A DNA stretch of 64,000 nt from Palsa-504 sp963705835 (GTDB lineage: Bacteria; Actinomycetota; Actinomycetes; Streptosporangiales; Streptosporangiaceae): assembly GCA_963705835.1 (NCBI GenBank), contig CAVPLC010000034.1, forward strand, positions 13,005 to 77,004, given 5' to 3'. Of the stretch, positions 35,666-44,203 are shown in pieces; the stretch's first letter is position 1; each line of letters starts with the position of its first letter. A model generated the notes under the pieces. It saw only the letters and a program-made list of their open reading frames with translations, did no database searches and was not told the origin of the DNA. A program made the translations under genes and the position numbers.

Positions 35666-36190
35666 TCACTGCCCGCCTGCAGCAGGCCTTCTTACCTGAC
35701 GGCCGCCCTCGGCAACGGCGGCCGATGAGGATGCCGGCCTGCGCAGTGCCGCGTGCAAGAGGGCCGCCATGTCACGCGGATAGATACCCAGCACTCTGCT
35801 GGCTCGGAGGTACCCGAGGCCGCCGAATAGTGCGGGCCTGAGCGCTCCCCGCTCCTTCTCCCTCAGGCGATAACGTTCATCGTCTTCGCCACGCTCCGGG
35901 ATTCGGGCCAGCGCGCACTCATTGACGATGACGTCACAGACGACATGCTCGGCCAACGCCGAGTCGCTGTGAGTCAGCAGCGCCTGCCGGTACAGCCCAA
36001 CGGCATAACGGCGGTAGATGTCCGGATCCCGGCTGCGCACCGGGCTGGCCGTCACACAGGCGCCAACCGCGACGGTCTTACGCAATCCCAGCATCAAAGC
36101 TCCGAGCATCTCGGCGGCGTTGCAGTCGGCAAGCGCCATCAGCCACCGAGGTCCAGAGCGGTAACCCGACATTACCACGGGCGAGATCAC
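35666..36190 (-). CDS. Sigma-factor-like regulatory protein (putative)
   Basis: 174 residues. The middle (RDPDIYRRYAVGLYRQALLT, then LAEHVVCDVIVNECAL) resembles region 2 of degenerate ECF-like proteins known in actinomycetes, and GGLGYLRASRVLGIYPRDMA followed by LLHAALRR resembles a region 4 helix pair. Both parts are short and the link between them is brief, so it may be a shortened or decayed member. The start is unclear. No anti-sigma gene is next to it. Confidence 0.5.
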   Translation of the reverse strand: MISPVVMSGYRSGPRWLMALADCNAAEMLGALMLGLRKTVAVGACVTASPVRSRDPDIYRRYAVGLYRQALLTHSDSALAEHVVCDVIVNECALARIPERGEDDERYRLREKERGALRPALFGGLGYLRASRVLGIYPRDMAALLHAALRRPASSSAAVAEGGRQVRRPAAGGQ

Positions 36191-36441
36191 GAACGCGATC
36201 GTCGCCTGCCGCAGAGGGAGTACTAAGCCGGGCCGAGCCCGTGCCCGGCGTCTGCCGTACGTCGCTGCCGCACTTCGTCAGTACCGAGGCCGCCGGCGCC
36301 GGTCAGCCGGCCGAGATGAGTCCGTCGGGACCGGACTTAGCGCGGCGCTGCCGGATATGGCGGACGGCATCAACGCCGATCGCGCCTATCAGCAAGCCGC
36401 CGCCGACATCGGCCTGAGGCGAGAAACACACGCGGGTCCTC

Positions 36442-37218
36442 TCAGCCCGGCGGGGGCTGCTGGCGCGGCTGTCCGTCGCCGGGCAGCCGCTGCCGGGTCT
36501 TGCTCGCGTTCAGGCCGGTGAGGGTTTCTGTGCCGTCGATGAAGGCCCGGGCCAGGTCGGACAGGCGGTGGTTGCTGGTCCTGGCGCGGTCTCGCAGGAG
36601 GGTAAAGGCCTGGTCCATGTCGACCCCGAGGCGCTCGGCGAGCTTGCCCTTGGCCTGCTCGATGATCACCCGGCTGTTCAGCGCGGTCTGCAGCTGCTCG
36701 TTCAGGGTGTCGCTGTGGCGCATGCTGCGCTCGTGCAGCAAGCTGATGGTGGCCACGTCGGCCAGCGCCTGGCCCACCCGGATGTCCGCGGGGGCCAGGG
36801 CGCCCGGGCCGGCGCGGAACAGGTTCAGCGCGCCGATGACCTGCTCGCGCAGCCGCATCGGCAGGGCCTGCACGGCGGCGAACCCGGCGCGGCGGGCGGC
36901 GGGCGCGAACCGCGGCCACCGCGCCGCCGCGGCAGCCAGGTCCGCGGCGGCGACGGGCCGGCCGGACCGGAAGCAGTCCAGGCAGGGCCCCTGATCGTTT
37001 TGTATCTGGAACAGCTCGAGCAGCCGGGCGGCCTCGCTGGAGGCGGCCACCACGCGCAGCTCACCGCGCGGGTCAGCCAGCAGCAGCCCGGCGGCGGAAA
37101 CGTCGAGCAGCTGCACGCTGCGGTCGGTCAGCACGTGCAGGAAGTCGATCACGTCAAAGCCGGCCACCAGCGTGTCGGTCAGCTCGACGAACGTCGCCGA
37201 CAGCAGCTCTCCGTCCAT
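36442..37218 (-). CDS. GAF-ANTAR domain regulator
   Basis: 258 residues. GAF domain, residues 5-165 (FVELTDTLVAGFDVIDFLHV, LDVSAAGLLLADPRGELRVV, QGPCLDCFRSGRPVAAADL, VIGALNLFRAGPGAL); ANTAR domain, residues 180-240 (LNSRVIIEQAKGKLAERLGV, AFTLLRDRARTSNHRLSDLA). ANTAR proteins bind paired-hairpin RNA and act by antitermination, with GAF as the sensor. ATG 37218 follows AAGGG by about 9 nt; a GTG 30 bases earlier is possible. A second GAF-ANTAR gene lies just upstream on the same strand. Confidence 0.88.
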   Translation of the reverse strand: MDGELLSATFVELTDTLVAGFDVIDFLHVLTDRSVQLLDVSAAGLLLADPRGELRVVAASSEAARLLELFQIQNDQGPCLDCFRSGRPVAAADLAAAAARWPRFAPAARRAGFAAVQALPMRLREQVIGALNLFRAGPGALAPADIRVGQALADVATISLLHERSMRHSDTLNEQLQTALNSRVIIEQAKGKLAERLGVDMDQAFTLLRDRARTSNHRLSDLARAFIDGTETLTGLNASKTRQRLPGDGQPRQQPPPG

Positions 37219-37293
37219 CCCGCTCACCCTTTCAGCAACAGGCAGCACGACCGGCCAGCGGTATCATCATGCGCACTCTCATGCCTGGCCGTC

Positions 37294-38034
37294 CTAGGAC
37301 GGATCTGAGTCAGGACGCAGCCGCAGCCGCCGTGCGATGATGTCGCGGGCCAGATCGGACAGCCTCCGGTCATGAGCATACGCGTAGGCACGCAGCCGGA
37401 TAAATGCCTCCGCGATACCCACGCCGAGCTGCTCGGTGAGCATCCCGGTGGCCTGATCGATCTCGGCGCGGTGCACGGCCAGGCCCGCAGGCTGGCCGCC
37501 CGGCCCGGACCCCGCCGCGGCCTCGCCCGCCGCCTGATCCTGAGCCTCGAGCAGCAGCAGGGTCGCGGTATCGGCGAAGACCAGCGCATCACCCAGCTGG
37601 GACTCGCTCAGCGGGCCGGGCCGCTCTCGGTACAGGCCCATCACCCCGGCCCGGATCGCCCCCACCTGCAGCGGGAATGCGAACACCGCCGCGGCCCCGG
37701 CCTGGCGGGCCGCCGGGGCGAACACCGGCCAGCGGCGGACGGCTTCCATCTCGCCCAGATCCGAGGCCAGCACCGGCCCGCCGCGGGCAGCGGCATCCGG
37801 GCCCGGGCCTTCCCCCAGGGTCACCTGCAGCTCGGCGAGCAGCTCGCTGACCTCATCAGTCACCCGCAGCAGGTGACCCGCCTCCGCCCCCTTCGCCGCG
37901 ACCAGCCAGGCGCCGGTGACCTCAACCGCGGCGACGGCCGCCACGCAGGCATCCGCCGCCGACACCCGCCCGCCGCGCCGGGCCGCCTGCCCCGCGACCA
38001 GGCCCCAGACCCTGCCCGGCCGACTCCCCGTCAT
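37294..38034 (-). CDS. GAF-ANTAR domain regulator, second copy
   Basis: 246 residues with a GAF-like sensor (ACVAAVAAVEVTGAWLVAAK, LQVTLGEGPGPDAAARGGPV, RRWPVFAPAARQAGAAAVFA) and an ANTAR end (HRAEIDQATGMLTEQLGVGI, AFIRLRAYAYAHDRRLSDLA). It is only distantly like the copy at 36.4 kb, so this is an old pair, not a recent duplication. Both flank the STAS and sigma genes of the same regulatory cluster. Confidence 0.87.
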   Translation of the reverse strand: MTGSRPGRVWGLVAGQAARRGGRVSAADACVAAVAAVEVTGAWLVAAKGAEAGHLLRVTDEVSELLAELQVTLGEGPGPDAAARGGPVLASDLGEMEAVRRWPVFAPAARQAGAAAVFAFPLQVGAIRAGVMGLYRERPGPLSESQLGDALVFADTATLLLLEAQDQAAGEAAAGSGPGGQPAGLAVHRAEIDQATGMLTEQLGVGIAEAFIRLRAYAYAHDRRLSDLARDIIARRLRLRPDSDPS

Positions 38035-38082
38035 CCCCGCAGCCCTGGCCAGCGGCTCATCACACGAAGGACCCGGACGGGA

Positions 38083-38478
38083 TCATGTCACGGCGACCCG
38101 GGCGGAACGCCCGGCCACGGGCGCGGCACGCCGGGAGCGCCCGGCGTTCCGGGCCGCCTCAGCCACGCTGACATGGACAGCGAAGGCATCGATCAGCCGG
38201 GTCAGGGCAAGGACCCGCAGCACCTGATGCTGCGGCGCGGCTAGCAGCAGGTCACCCCCGGCATACCGCGCCAGCTTCCGCCCGCGCGCCAGCGCCGCCA
38301 CGCCGCTGGAATCGATGAACTCCAGCCCGGCCAGATCGACGATAATCTCCGGCTCGCGGGCCGCGACCACGGCGAGCGCACCCGCAACACCCGCGGCGTC
38401 TGCCACGTCAAGCTCTCCGCGCAGCACGACGATAACGTGACCGTCGCAGTCGCGGGTACTCAAGTCCACATTGAACAT
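38083..38478 (-). CDS. STAS-domain anti-sigma factor antagonist
   Basis: 131 residues. MFNVDLSTRDCDGHVIVVLR, ELDVADAAGVAGALA, and the phosphorylatable serine motif EFIDSSGVAALARG. Such proteins release a SigB/SigF-type sigma factor by binding its anti-sigma kinase when unphosphorylated. ATG 38478; the GGAAGG ribosome site is inside a hairpin of the conserved leader (38479-38540). The sigma factor at 38742-39608 is transcribed toward it. Confidence 0.9.
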   Translation of the reverse strand: MFNVDLSTRDCDGHVIVVLRGELDVADAAGVAGALAVVAAREPEIIVDLAGLEFIDSSGVAALARGRKLARYAGGDLLLAAPQHQVLRVLALTRLIDAFAVHVSVAEAARNAGRSRRAAPVAGRSARVAVT

Positions 38479-38540
38479 AGGGACGCCTTCCTGCTTCGGC
38501 AGCAAGGCGGGGTCCCGACCCGGCGGCGAGTTCACCAGCT
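38479..38540 (-). promoter_or_regulatory. Two-hairpin mRNA leader of STAS gene (copy 1)
   Basis: On the mRNA, a small hairpin GGGTCGGGACCC is followed by a larger one, GCCTTGCTGC-CGAA-GCAGGAAGGC, ending 7 nt before the ATG. The ribosome binding site GGAAGG is within the second stem. The copy at 55624-55686 keeps both stems while their loops differ (CGGG to CAAG; an added T-A pair in the second). Confidence 0.55.
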
Positions 38541-38741
38541 CTCACAACGGATACTACCTCGAACGCCCGCCGCTGTCCTGGCTGGGTGATCCCGCAACGG
38601 GGCCACGCGCCGTCAGGGCAACGGGCCGACGGGAAGCCTGCCCGTACTACAGTCGATTGCCGCAGGCCATACCGTTCAGGAACGGCAGTACCGCTGATCT
38701 GCCCGCGGCCTGCGCACAAGCGATCAGCGTCGGCCGCAGAT

Positions 38742-39608
38742 TCATGGCCCGTTGGCGGCGGGATGCTCCTCCGGGTCGAGCAGGCGCGAGCGCAGGTAGC
38801 CCAGCGCGTGGGCGCGCAGCCGGGAGACGCGCATCTGGGAGATGCGGAGCCGCTGGCCGATCTGCACCTGGGTCATGCCGCCGCGAAAGTCCATCAGCAG
38901 AATCTCCTGCTCACGCGGGGGCAGCTCGCCCCAGTGCGCGGCGACGGCCTGCATGCCGAGCATGTGCTCGATCCGCGGATCCTCCTCGCCGAGATAGTCC
39001 GCCAGGATGATCATGCTGGGCTGACCGGCCAGCGGCGCGTCCAGCGAGTACGGCCAGAAGGCCAGCTCCGCCCGCCGGGCCTGCCGCAGGTCATCCCCGC
39101 TGACCCCCAGGTGCCGGGCCATATCGGATTCGGTCGGCGTACGGCCCAGCTCCTGGGCCAGCCGCCAGGTCGCCTCGCGGACTTCCAGGACCAGCTCCTG
39201 CACCGGGCGCTTGACCCGGACCTGCCAGCGCTTGTCCCGGAAGTGCCGCTTGAGCTCGCCGCTGATGCACGGCCGCGCGTACGTGGCCAGGCTGCAGCAG
39301 ACGGCCGGATCGAAGTTGCCGATCGCCTTCAGCAAGCCGACATACCCCACCTGCATCAGGTCCTCCGCCGGCTCAGGGCTGCTCAGGTACGGTCGCACGC
39401 AGGACCGGACCAGGCCCTGGTAGCGGGTGACCAGCAGCTCACACGCCGCCGCACCCCGCTCGCTGGCCTGCGGCGACAACCGGACGATGTCTAGCAGTGC
39501 CTGGTCATCCAGCCCGGCCAGGTCCGTCTTGAGCTTCTGGTCTGCCGGGGCGAGCGAACCCGGCACGGATTCCGCGGCAGATACTGTTCCTGAAGACACC
39601 GCCGCCAT
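38742..39608 (-). CDS. SigB/SigF-type (group 3) RNA polymerase sigma factor
   Basis: 288 residues. Region 2: LVTRYQGLVRSCVRPYL, AEDLMQVGYVGLLKAIGNFD, LATYARPCISGELKRHFRDK. Region 3: LAQELGRTPTESDMARHLGV. Region 4: LPPREQEILLMDFRGGMTQVQ, GQRLRISQMRVSRLRAHAL. This matches the stress and development sigma factors of actinomycetes that are held by anti-sigma kinases and released by STAS antagonists. ATG 39608 with GAGG nearby; earlier in-frame codons are not conserved. It is flanked on both sides by STAS genes, though no RsbW-type kinase gene is beside it. Confidence 0.92.
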   Translation of the reverse strand: MAAVSSGTVSAAESVPGSLAPADQKLKTDLAGLDDQALLDIVRLSPQASERGAAACELLVTRYQGLVRSCVRPYLSSPEPAEDLMQVGYVGLLKAIGNFDPAVCCSLATYARPCISGELKRHFRDKRWQVRVKRPVQELVLEVREATWRLAQELGRTPTESDMARHLGVSGDDLRQARRAELAFWPYSLDAPLAGQPSMIILADYLGEEDPRIEHMLGMQAVAAHWGELPPREQEILLMDFRGGMTQVQIGQRLRISQMRVSRLRAHALGYLRSRLLDPEEHPAANGP

Positions 39609-39881
39609 GCCAACCTCGGTTTCGCAAAAGGCCGAATAAGAACCGCCGAGGTCTAGGGCAGATAGGTACATAAATCGTGCGCTCGGGGAATGATGACGTC
39701 TTCCCCGCTCATCGCCAGGCTAGGCCACAGTAACGGTGACGGCAATGCCCGCCTGCCGCTAAACCACCTGATCAGTCGTAATCAGTCAGGCCGCGGTTGC
39801 CCCTCCGGGCGGACGCCGCTTAACGCAGGTGTCACGCGGCAGCGGGCGGACCGGCGAATGACGGGCAGCGCGGCATACCGG

Positions 39882-40298
39882 CTACCGGGTGCCGGATCGG
39901 GTAACCATGGCGGCGGGGGGCCGCTGCGGCGCCGCCGGCGACCACGGCTGAACCTGTCTTGCGCTGCTCGCGGCCTCTTCCACGCTCGGGTACACCGTGA
40001 AGACATCGATCAGGCCGGTGGCTTCCAGAATCTGTCGCACCGGTTGCTGCGGGGCGGCCAAGGGCAGGTCACCGCCGCTTCGCCGAGTCCATTTCCGTAC
40101 TCGCAGCAGCACCGACAGACCGCTGTAGCCGATGCCCTCCAGGTCCGCCAGGTCCACGATAACCCACGGCCCGCAGGCCGCCACCGCCGCGATCAGATGC
40201 GACGCGACACTCGGGACGTCGGCCACGCTAAGCATCCCGCGCAGGGCGATGACTGCCTGACCGTCGAAGTCATCGATGCTGAGCTCCACGTTAAGCAT
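39882..40298 (-). CDS. STAS-domain anti-sigma factor antagonist, second copy
   Basis: 138 residues: MLNVELSIDDFDGQAVIALR, MLSVADVPSVASHLIAAV, and VDLADLEGIGYSGLSVLLRV. In the phosphorylation motif the usual D-S-S/T-G reads GYSGL, so one serine is kept. GGAAGC lies 4-5 nt before ATG 40298. It is upstream of the sigma gene on the same strand; the region between them (39609-39881) has no gene I can support. Confidence 0.88.
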   Translation of the reverse strand: MLNVELSIDDFDGQAVIALRGMLSVADVPSVASHLIAAVAACGPWVIVDLADLEGIGYSGLSVLLRVRKWTRRSGGDLPLAAPQQPVRQILEATGLIDVFTVYPSVEEAASSARQVQPWSPAAPQRPPAAMVTRSGTR

Positions 40299-40360
40299 GA
40301 GCTTCCTTCATGATCTGGCAGCCAGGCGGGAGACCGGGCCCAGCGGCCAACTCGCTCAAA
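40299..40360 (-). promoter_or_regulatory. Diverged relative of the STAS leader (copy 3)
   Basis: The mRNA sequence GCCGCTGGG, then CCCGCCTGGCTGCCAG, aligns with the blocks GCCGCCGGG and CCCGCCTTGCTGCC of copies 1 and 2 at the same place before a STAS start codon. The second stem is not kept. Common descent is likely; shared function is doubtful. Confidence 0.35.
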
Positions 40361-40462
40361 CCAGATGTCAATGGTCACCAGGCATCCCGGGATGACCGAT
40401 GGCGGATAAGTCACTGCCCGGCGAGCAGGCGGCCCGCCTTGAATCAGCACGGCCGGGACGGC

Positions 40463-40666
40463 TTACGGCCCGGCTGGCTGGGTTATCTGCCGCTGGCAGC
40501 CGGGACAGTCAGCCAAGGGCAATCTGCTAGCCGGCGGCCAGTACACGAACTTGTCCGTTCGGCAGTAGATGCACAGCACGGATCGGATGACATCGGGTGG
40601 TTGCTCAGGCCGCGCTGTGGTGATCGCCGCACGTCCGCCGGGCTGCCTGATCGCAGAGTCCGTCAT
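40463..40666 (-). CDS. Small two-CxxC (zinc-ribbon-like) protein
   Basis: 67 residues from ATG 40666, with GCGAGG upstream. Two Cys pairs, LCIYCRTD and DCPGCQRQ, are about 18 residues apart, as in zinc ribbons. The rest is unremarkable. A GTG 18 bases earlier is in frame. Reported because the two pairs and the start context agree; I know no function. Confidence 0.45.
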   Translation of the reverse strand: MTDSAIRQPGGRAAITTARPEQPPDVIRSVLCIYCRTDKFVYWPPASRLPLADCPGCQRQITQPAGP

Positions 40667-40904
40667 GTGCCTCGCCGCCTTCAACGCGGGAACCGCTAGC
40701 GGCGAGGGAGCACATGGTCCGGACAGATCCAGGCGCGCTAAGTGAAACTACTGTCGCACGAATCGACGGGAGAGGCAATCCGCCGCCGGTACCCGCACCT
40801 GCCCGCGTCAGCTCACAAATGCGACAGCCAAGGGACGTGGACGACCGGAGCACCCGCACGGGCGGGTGGGCTGACCGGTGCGTCGGGGATCACAGGATCA
40901 CGAT

Positions 40905-40992
40905 CCCGAACGGCCGTGGTGACAGCCTTGTGCAGGGCTGTAACCACGAACCGTTCGGAGTTAAAAATGCTCTTTGCCAGCGGTCCCGAAGG
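40905..40992 (+). repeat. ACCACGG/CGTTCGG element (copy D), both orientations
   Basis: CCCGAACGGCCGTGGT at 40905-40920 is the inverted form, and ACCACGAACCGTTCGG at 40943-40958 is the direct form; a decayed TCCCGAAGG follows at 40984-40992. Arms of 15-16 nt can pair around 22 nt. The element lies in a 420-base gap (40667-41088) that otherwise holds only the TetR promoter and operator. Confidence 0.6.
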
Positions 40993-41030
40993 TGCGGGCC
41001 CGCTACAGCCGACGTTTCCGCTAGGATATT

Positions 41031-41049
41031 GTCTACGTTGTAGATCTAC
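41031..41049. promoter_or_regulatory. GTAGATCTAC operator before tetR (41 kb)
   Basis: GTCTACG then TTGTAGATCTAC; the 10-mer GTAGATCTAC (41040-41049) is a perfect palindrome and the core of the operators at 43612 and 45140. It lies 40 nt before the TetR start, suggesting autorepression by the same class of regulator. Confidence 0.65.
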
Positions 41050-41088
41050 TCAGCGGAACCCGGCCGCATGAGAGAAGGTGCTGTTGCG

Positions 41089-41874
41089 ATGACCCGGCCG
41101 CCGGCCGACCGGACCGTCCAAGATGCTGACGCGCACCGGGACGGCAAGATCACCCGCGACGTGGTGCTGACCACGGCGCTGGAGATCATCGACCGCGACG
41201 GGGCCGACGGCTTGTCAATGCGCCGCCTCGCCCGCGCCCTGGACCGGGACCCGATGATTCTCTACCGGCACGCGCCGAGCAAGGCAGCGCTGCTGGACGG
41301 CGTCGCCGAGACCGTGCTCGCCCAGCTCAAGGTCGACCCCGCCGACCCCGACTGGGCTGGCCAGCTCCGCGCCGTCGCCCGCGACTACCGGGCGCTGGCG
41401 CTGGCCCACCCGCACGTAGTGCCGCTGCTGGTCACCCGGCCCCTGGCCACACCGCTCGCGCTGCGCCCCCCGGGCACCCTGCGCCCGCTCGAAGACGTCC
41501 TCACCCTACTCACCCGGGCCGGCTTCAGCGGCCCCGACGCGCTGCACATCTACCGGGCCCTGTTCGGCTTCCTGCACGGCCACGTGCTCAACGAACTGCA
41601 AGAACTCGTCGACAACCCGGACGAGACCGACGACCTGCTGCGGCTGGGCCTGCACCGGCTGCCGATCGGCGAATTCCCCCTGCTGCGCAGCCTCGCCCCC
41701 GTCCTGGCCGCCTACGACGGCGCCGCCGAACTCGAACGCGGCCTCGACATCCTCCTCACCGGCCTAGCAACCACGCTGCCCCCGCCAGACGGGGCGCGGT
41801 CCTCCAGCCAGGCAGTGCCTCCCGCCAGCGACCCGCCCCTGGACGCCTGGACACCAACGGGCGTGCGCGAGTGA
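41089..41874 (+). CDS. TetR/AcrR family regulator (TetR_C type), paralogue of the 44-kb gene
   Basis: 261 residues. HTH: GKITRDVVLTTALEIIDRDG, LSMRRLARALDRDPMILYRH, KAALLDGVAETVLAQLKV. The ligand domain contains LALAHPHVVPLLVTRPLATP and HIYRALFGFLHGHVLNELQE. It is about 80% identical by eye to the gene at 44340-45044, so both probably bind the same GTAGATCTAC operator. Unlike the other copy it has no small membrane protein gene beside it. ATG 41089 with GAAGG upstream; an ATG at 41068 is also in frame. Confidence 0.9.
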   Translation: MTRPPADRTVQDADAHRDGKITRDVVLTTALEIIDRDGADGLSMRRLARALDRDPMILYRHAPSKAALLDGVAETVLAQLKVDPADPDWAGQLRAVARDYRALALAHPHVVPLLVTRPLATPLALRPPGTLRPLEDVLTLLTRAGFSGPDALHIYRALFGFLHGHVLNELQELVDNPDETDDLLRLGLHRLPIGEFPLLRSLAPVLAAYDGAAELERGLDILLTGLATTLPPPDGARSSSQAVPPASDPPLDAWTPTGVRE

Positions 41875-41985
41875 TCTGCCATTTAACACCGGCCACCTCC
41901 TACCCCGCACGGACCCCGCACGTCGTGATGACGGCATCACCCTGGCCGGACTACGCTGGCTCTGTGCGGTATCCCATGCGGGGGA

Positions 41986-42384
41986 ATGACTGTGAGCACA
42001 TGCGATGCCGCGGAGAGGAAGGCGGGCGTGTTCGAGGCGGGCGATATCCGGGAGTGGCGGGGCTACGACGTTGTTGACCCCGACGGTCACAAGATCGGGG
42101 AGCTGGAGGCCGTCTACGTCGACACGAGCACGGACCTGCCAGCGTTCGGCACCGTCAAGGTCGGGCTGCCCACCCGGCACCGGCTGGTGTTCGTTCCCCT
42201 GGCCCAGGCGACCGTGGGTCCCGGATACCTCAAGGTCGCTCACAGCAGGAAGCAAGTGAAGGATTCTCCCTCGATCGGCACCGACGGCGAACTGCCAGCG
42301 GCCGATGAAGAGGCCATCTTCAAGCACTACGGCCTGACATATCAGCCAGGAACCAGCGGTGAACGGCAACTGGCCCGCCGCTGA
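41986..42384 (+). CDS. PRC-barrel domain protein
   Basis: 132 residues. The PRC-barrel half-repeat is at residues 20-90 (IREWRGYDVVDPDGHKIGEL, VYVDTSTDLPAFGTVKVG, RHRLVFVPLAQATVGPGYLK), followed by KVAHSRKQVKDSPSIGTDGE and EAIFKHYGLTYQP, a common actinobacterial ending. No membrane segment. Function unknown; such proteins often lie among general-stress genes. Start at ATG 41986 with a G-rich, weak ribosome site. Confidence 0.8.
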   Translation: MTVSTCDAAERKAGVFEAGDIREWRGYDVVDPDGHKIGELEAVYVDTSTDLPAFGTVKVGLPTRHRLVFVPLAQATVGPGYLKVAHSRKQVKDSPSIGTDGELPAADEEAIFKHYGLTYQPGTSGERQLARR

Positions 42385-42409
42385 CCAGTACGACTAAGCG
42401 GAGCATCAG

Positions 42410-42583
42410 ATGCTGGCCTTCTTCCTCCTCCTCGTGATCGTGGCGATCGTGCTCGGCCTCGTGGGTGTTGTCGTCAAGGGCCTGCTGTTCTTGCTGTTCA
42501 TCGGCATTGCCGTGTTCCTCGGTGCCCTTCTCCTGGGTGCCCTGCGAATGCGGCGGCGACCCCGGAAGCCCCCGGCGCGGTAA
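42410..42583 (+). CDS. Small hydrophobic membrane protein, 57 aa
   Basis: ATG 42410 follows GGAG by 6-7 nt. The product is two hydrophobic stretches (MLAFFLLLVIVAIVLGLVG and GLLFLLFIGIAVFLGALLLG) and a basic tail RMRRRPRKPPAR. Probably a hairpin membrane protein. It lies 25 bases after the PRC-barrel gene, likely in one message. Function unknown. Confidence 0.65.
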   Translation: MLAFFLLLVIVAIVLGLVGVVVKGLLFLLFIGIAVFLGALLLGALRMRRRPRKPPAR

Positions 42584-42602
42584 TCGATGGGAGCTGTGCG
42601 GG

Positions 42603-43235
42603 TCAGCGGCGGGTGGTCCATCGGGGCCCGGTCAGGGACCACGCGGATTCCCACGCCGCCAGCCGCCGCCGGTCGAGCACGAGCCGGCACAGCCCGTAGC
42701 AGACGAGCAAGGTCATCGCGGCCCCCCCGGCCACCGCGGCGCTCGCGGCCAGCGCGTTAACGATCATGGCGACCTGGCCGCCGGGAGGCGCGACCGGCTG
42801 ACCCGAGCGATCCAGCCAGACCGGTATCCGGGCGCCCGCCGCCGCACCGAGGATGCCGGGCGCCGTCGAGGTGGTCAGCACGCCAGATTGCTCGCTGCCT
42901 CCCGGGTCGCGCCAGCGCGCCCCAGCCTGCACGGGTTGGGCCAGGCTGTCGTAAAACAACGGCCCGGCCTGACTCAGCACGGCCACAACCGGGCGCAGGC
43001 CAGCCGAGGCCGCACGCTGCGACTGATACGTGTGCGCGCCAAGGACGGATGCCACCGCCATGGCCGCGAGGAAGGCCGCGGTCAACGCCACCAGGACCGT
43101 GCCCTCGATCCTGTCAACCGGCCGCCTGAGCGTGTTCCGCCCGGCCAGCCATCGCACCAGCCGGGACATCCGGCGAGGGCGGGCCCGGACCGGTTCTGAT
43201 TCGGAGGATTGCACTGCGGGACTCCTGAAAGGCAC
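42603..43235 (-). CDS. Rv1733c-like two-helix membrane protein
   Basis: 210 residues. N-terminal basic segment and NTLRRPVDRIEGTVLVALTA leading into helix 1; an outer loop with GPLFYDSLAQPVQAGARWRD, GARIPVWLDRSGQPVAPPG; helix 2 at about residue 160-185. This is the layout of the Rv1733c family, which in mycobacteria belongs to the dormancy (DosR) regulon. The regulatory link here is inference; I saw no DosR-type box. Confidence 0.78.
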   Translation of the reverse strand: MPFRSPAVQSSESEPVRARPRRMSRLVRWLAGRNTLRRPVDRIEGTVLVALTAAFLAAMAVASVLGAHTYQSQRAASAGLRPVVAVLSQAGPLFYDSLAQPVQAGARWRDPGGSEQSGVLTTSTAPGILGAAAGARIPVWLDRSGQPVAPPGGQVAMIVNALAASAAVAGGAAMTLLVCYGLCRLVLDRRRLAAWESAWSLTGPRWTTRR

Positions 43236-43399
43236 ATCGCGGCCGGGCTAGTCGATGTACCGCCGGGGTCCTGAGCGGCGGATGCAGGGCAGGAGCCGCG
43301 TCGTGAATCGCGCCAGGAGCCCAGACTGTTCACTACCAAGATAACCCCTCAAGTCCGCTGATGGCGGCCTGCACGTGGCCTCGGATTCGACGTCGGACG

Positions 43400-43513
43400 T
43401 CAGGACTGCGGGCCCAGGTTCCCGGCTGGCTGCCCGGCCGGGGAGCGGGGGATAACGACAGGCTCACCGTCGGCGGCGGGGTCGGCGGCGGCGCGGGCAG
43501 TCGGGGTGGTCAT
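43400..43513 (-). pseudogene. 5' remnant of a duplicated tetR gene
   Basis: A short frame that starts MTTPTARAA and continues PAADG, the same N-terminus as the TetR at 44340-45044 (MTTPTARAAGGPAADG), then diverges and stops after 37 codons. Its upstream region (TCCCCTCCTG and the operator palindromes) is also shared. It stands divergent from a small membrane protein gene exactly as the intact TetR does, so it marks a duplicated cassette whose regulator has been lost. Confidence 0.65.
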
Positions 43514-43570
43514 GACGGGGGCACCGTCCCCTCCTGATGAACGGCTGCAGGCCACCACCATATCCAAACG

Positions 43571-43629
43571 ATGTAGGTCTACGATGTTGACATCGTACTA
43601 TCTTGGTGTTTTACTGTAGATCTACAGTA
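43571..43629. promoter_or_regulatory. Double palindromic operator and promoter (cassette 1)
   Basis: TACGATGT-TG-ACATCGTA (43580-43597) is a perfect inverted repeat; it covers a TTGACA -35 box (43587-43592). TTTACT, 17 nt on, is a possible -10. TACTGTAGATCTACAGTA (43612-43629) is a perfect 18-bp palindrome starting in the -10. A bound TetR dimer at either site would block RNA polymerase. The membrane-protein ATG is 17 nt further. Confidence 0.8.
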
Positions 43630-43645
43630 TAGAACGGAGCATCTC

Positions 43646-44203
43646 ATGATCGTCATTGCCGGGCTGGTCATCCTGGTCGCCGCGCTAATCCTCGGCGTGG
43701 CCGGCGTGCTGGCCAACGGCGGTCACGCCCATGCGGTGACCCATTTCACGGTGTTCGGCTATCACGTGACCGGCTCCACCGGCACCTTGTTCCTGTATGG
43801 CATCGTCGTCGGCGCGCTGGCAATGCTCGGGCTGAGCCTGCTGGCAGCCGACGCCGGCCGTAGCTCGCGGCGCGATCTCGCGGCGAGGGCCTCGCTGGCG
43901 CAGTCCCGCCGCGAGACCGCCGCCGTCAGCCAGCACCGCGACGACCTGATCAGCGAGCGCGACAGCGCCCGCGCCTACACGGTGCTCGACGAACAACGGA
44001 ACTACACCGCCAGCACGCTCGGCGACGGCGACGCCAGCCCCCGGGCCGACCGCGATCCCGGCCGGCGCGACCCCCGGCCGGGCAGGCCGCACCTGGCCGC
44101 GCGCCGATCCGCCGGGCGGCCAGAAACGGTGCCCGGCCAGGCTGCCGATGCCCCCGCCGCTCAGACCCCCGCCAGCGCGCCCGCGCGCCCCGTCACGTGG
44201 TAG
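43646..44203 (+). CDS. Small two-helix membrane protein with charged coil (cassette copy 1)
   Basis: 185 residues. Helix 1: MIVIAGLVILVAALILGVAG; loop VLANGGHAHAVTHFTVFGYH; helix 2: TLFLYGIVVGALAMLGLSLL. Then a basic, coiled region (ARASLAQSRRETAAVSQHRD) and a Pro/Ala-rich tail. The first 75 residues are almost identical to the product of 45176-45742; the tails differ. GGAG precedes ATG 43646. The last 4 codons and TAG lie in an inverted remnant of the same gene family. I do not recognise a named family. Confidence 0.72.
   Translation: MIVIAGLVILVAALILGVAGVLANGGHAHAVTHFTVFGYHVTGSTGTLFLYGIVVGALAMLGLSLLAADAGRSSRRDLAARASLAQSRRETAAVSQHRDDLISERDSARAYTVLDEQRNYTASTLGDGDASPRADRDPGRRDPRPGRPHLAARRSAGRPETVPGQAADAPAAQTPASAPARPVTW

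Noticed and set aside
35296..35841. Plus-strand open frame of 181 codons after hsp20
   Set aside because: It begins inside the terminator hairpin, has no ribosome site, reads as Pro/Arg/Gly-rich mixture and lies opposite a well-supported 39-aa gene with a strong ribosome site.
38586..39494. Plus-strand frame of 302 codons opposite the SigB-type sigma factor
   Set aside because: No domain, no ribosome site, and the opposite strand carries a complete sigma factor.
40714..41071. Two overlapping plus-strand frames before the 41-kb TetR gene
   Set aside because: They run through the inverted-repeat element and the operator, lack ribosome sites and resemble nothing.
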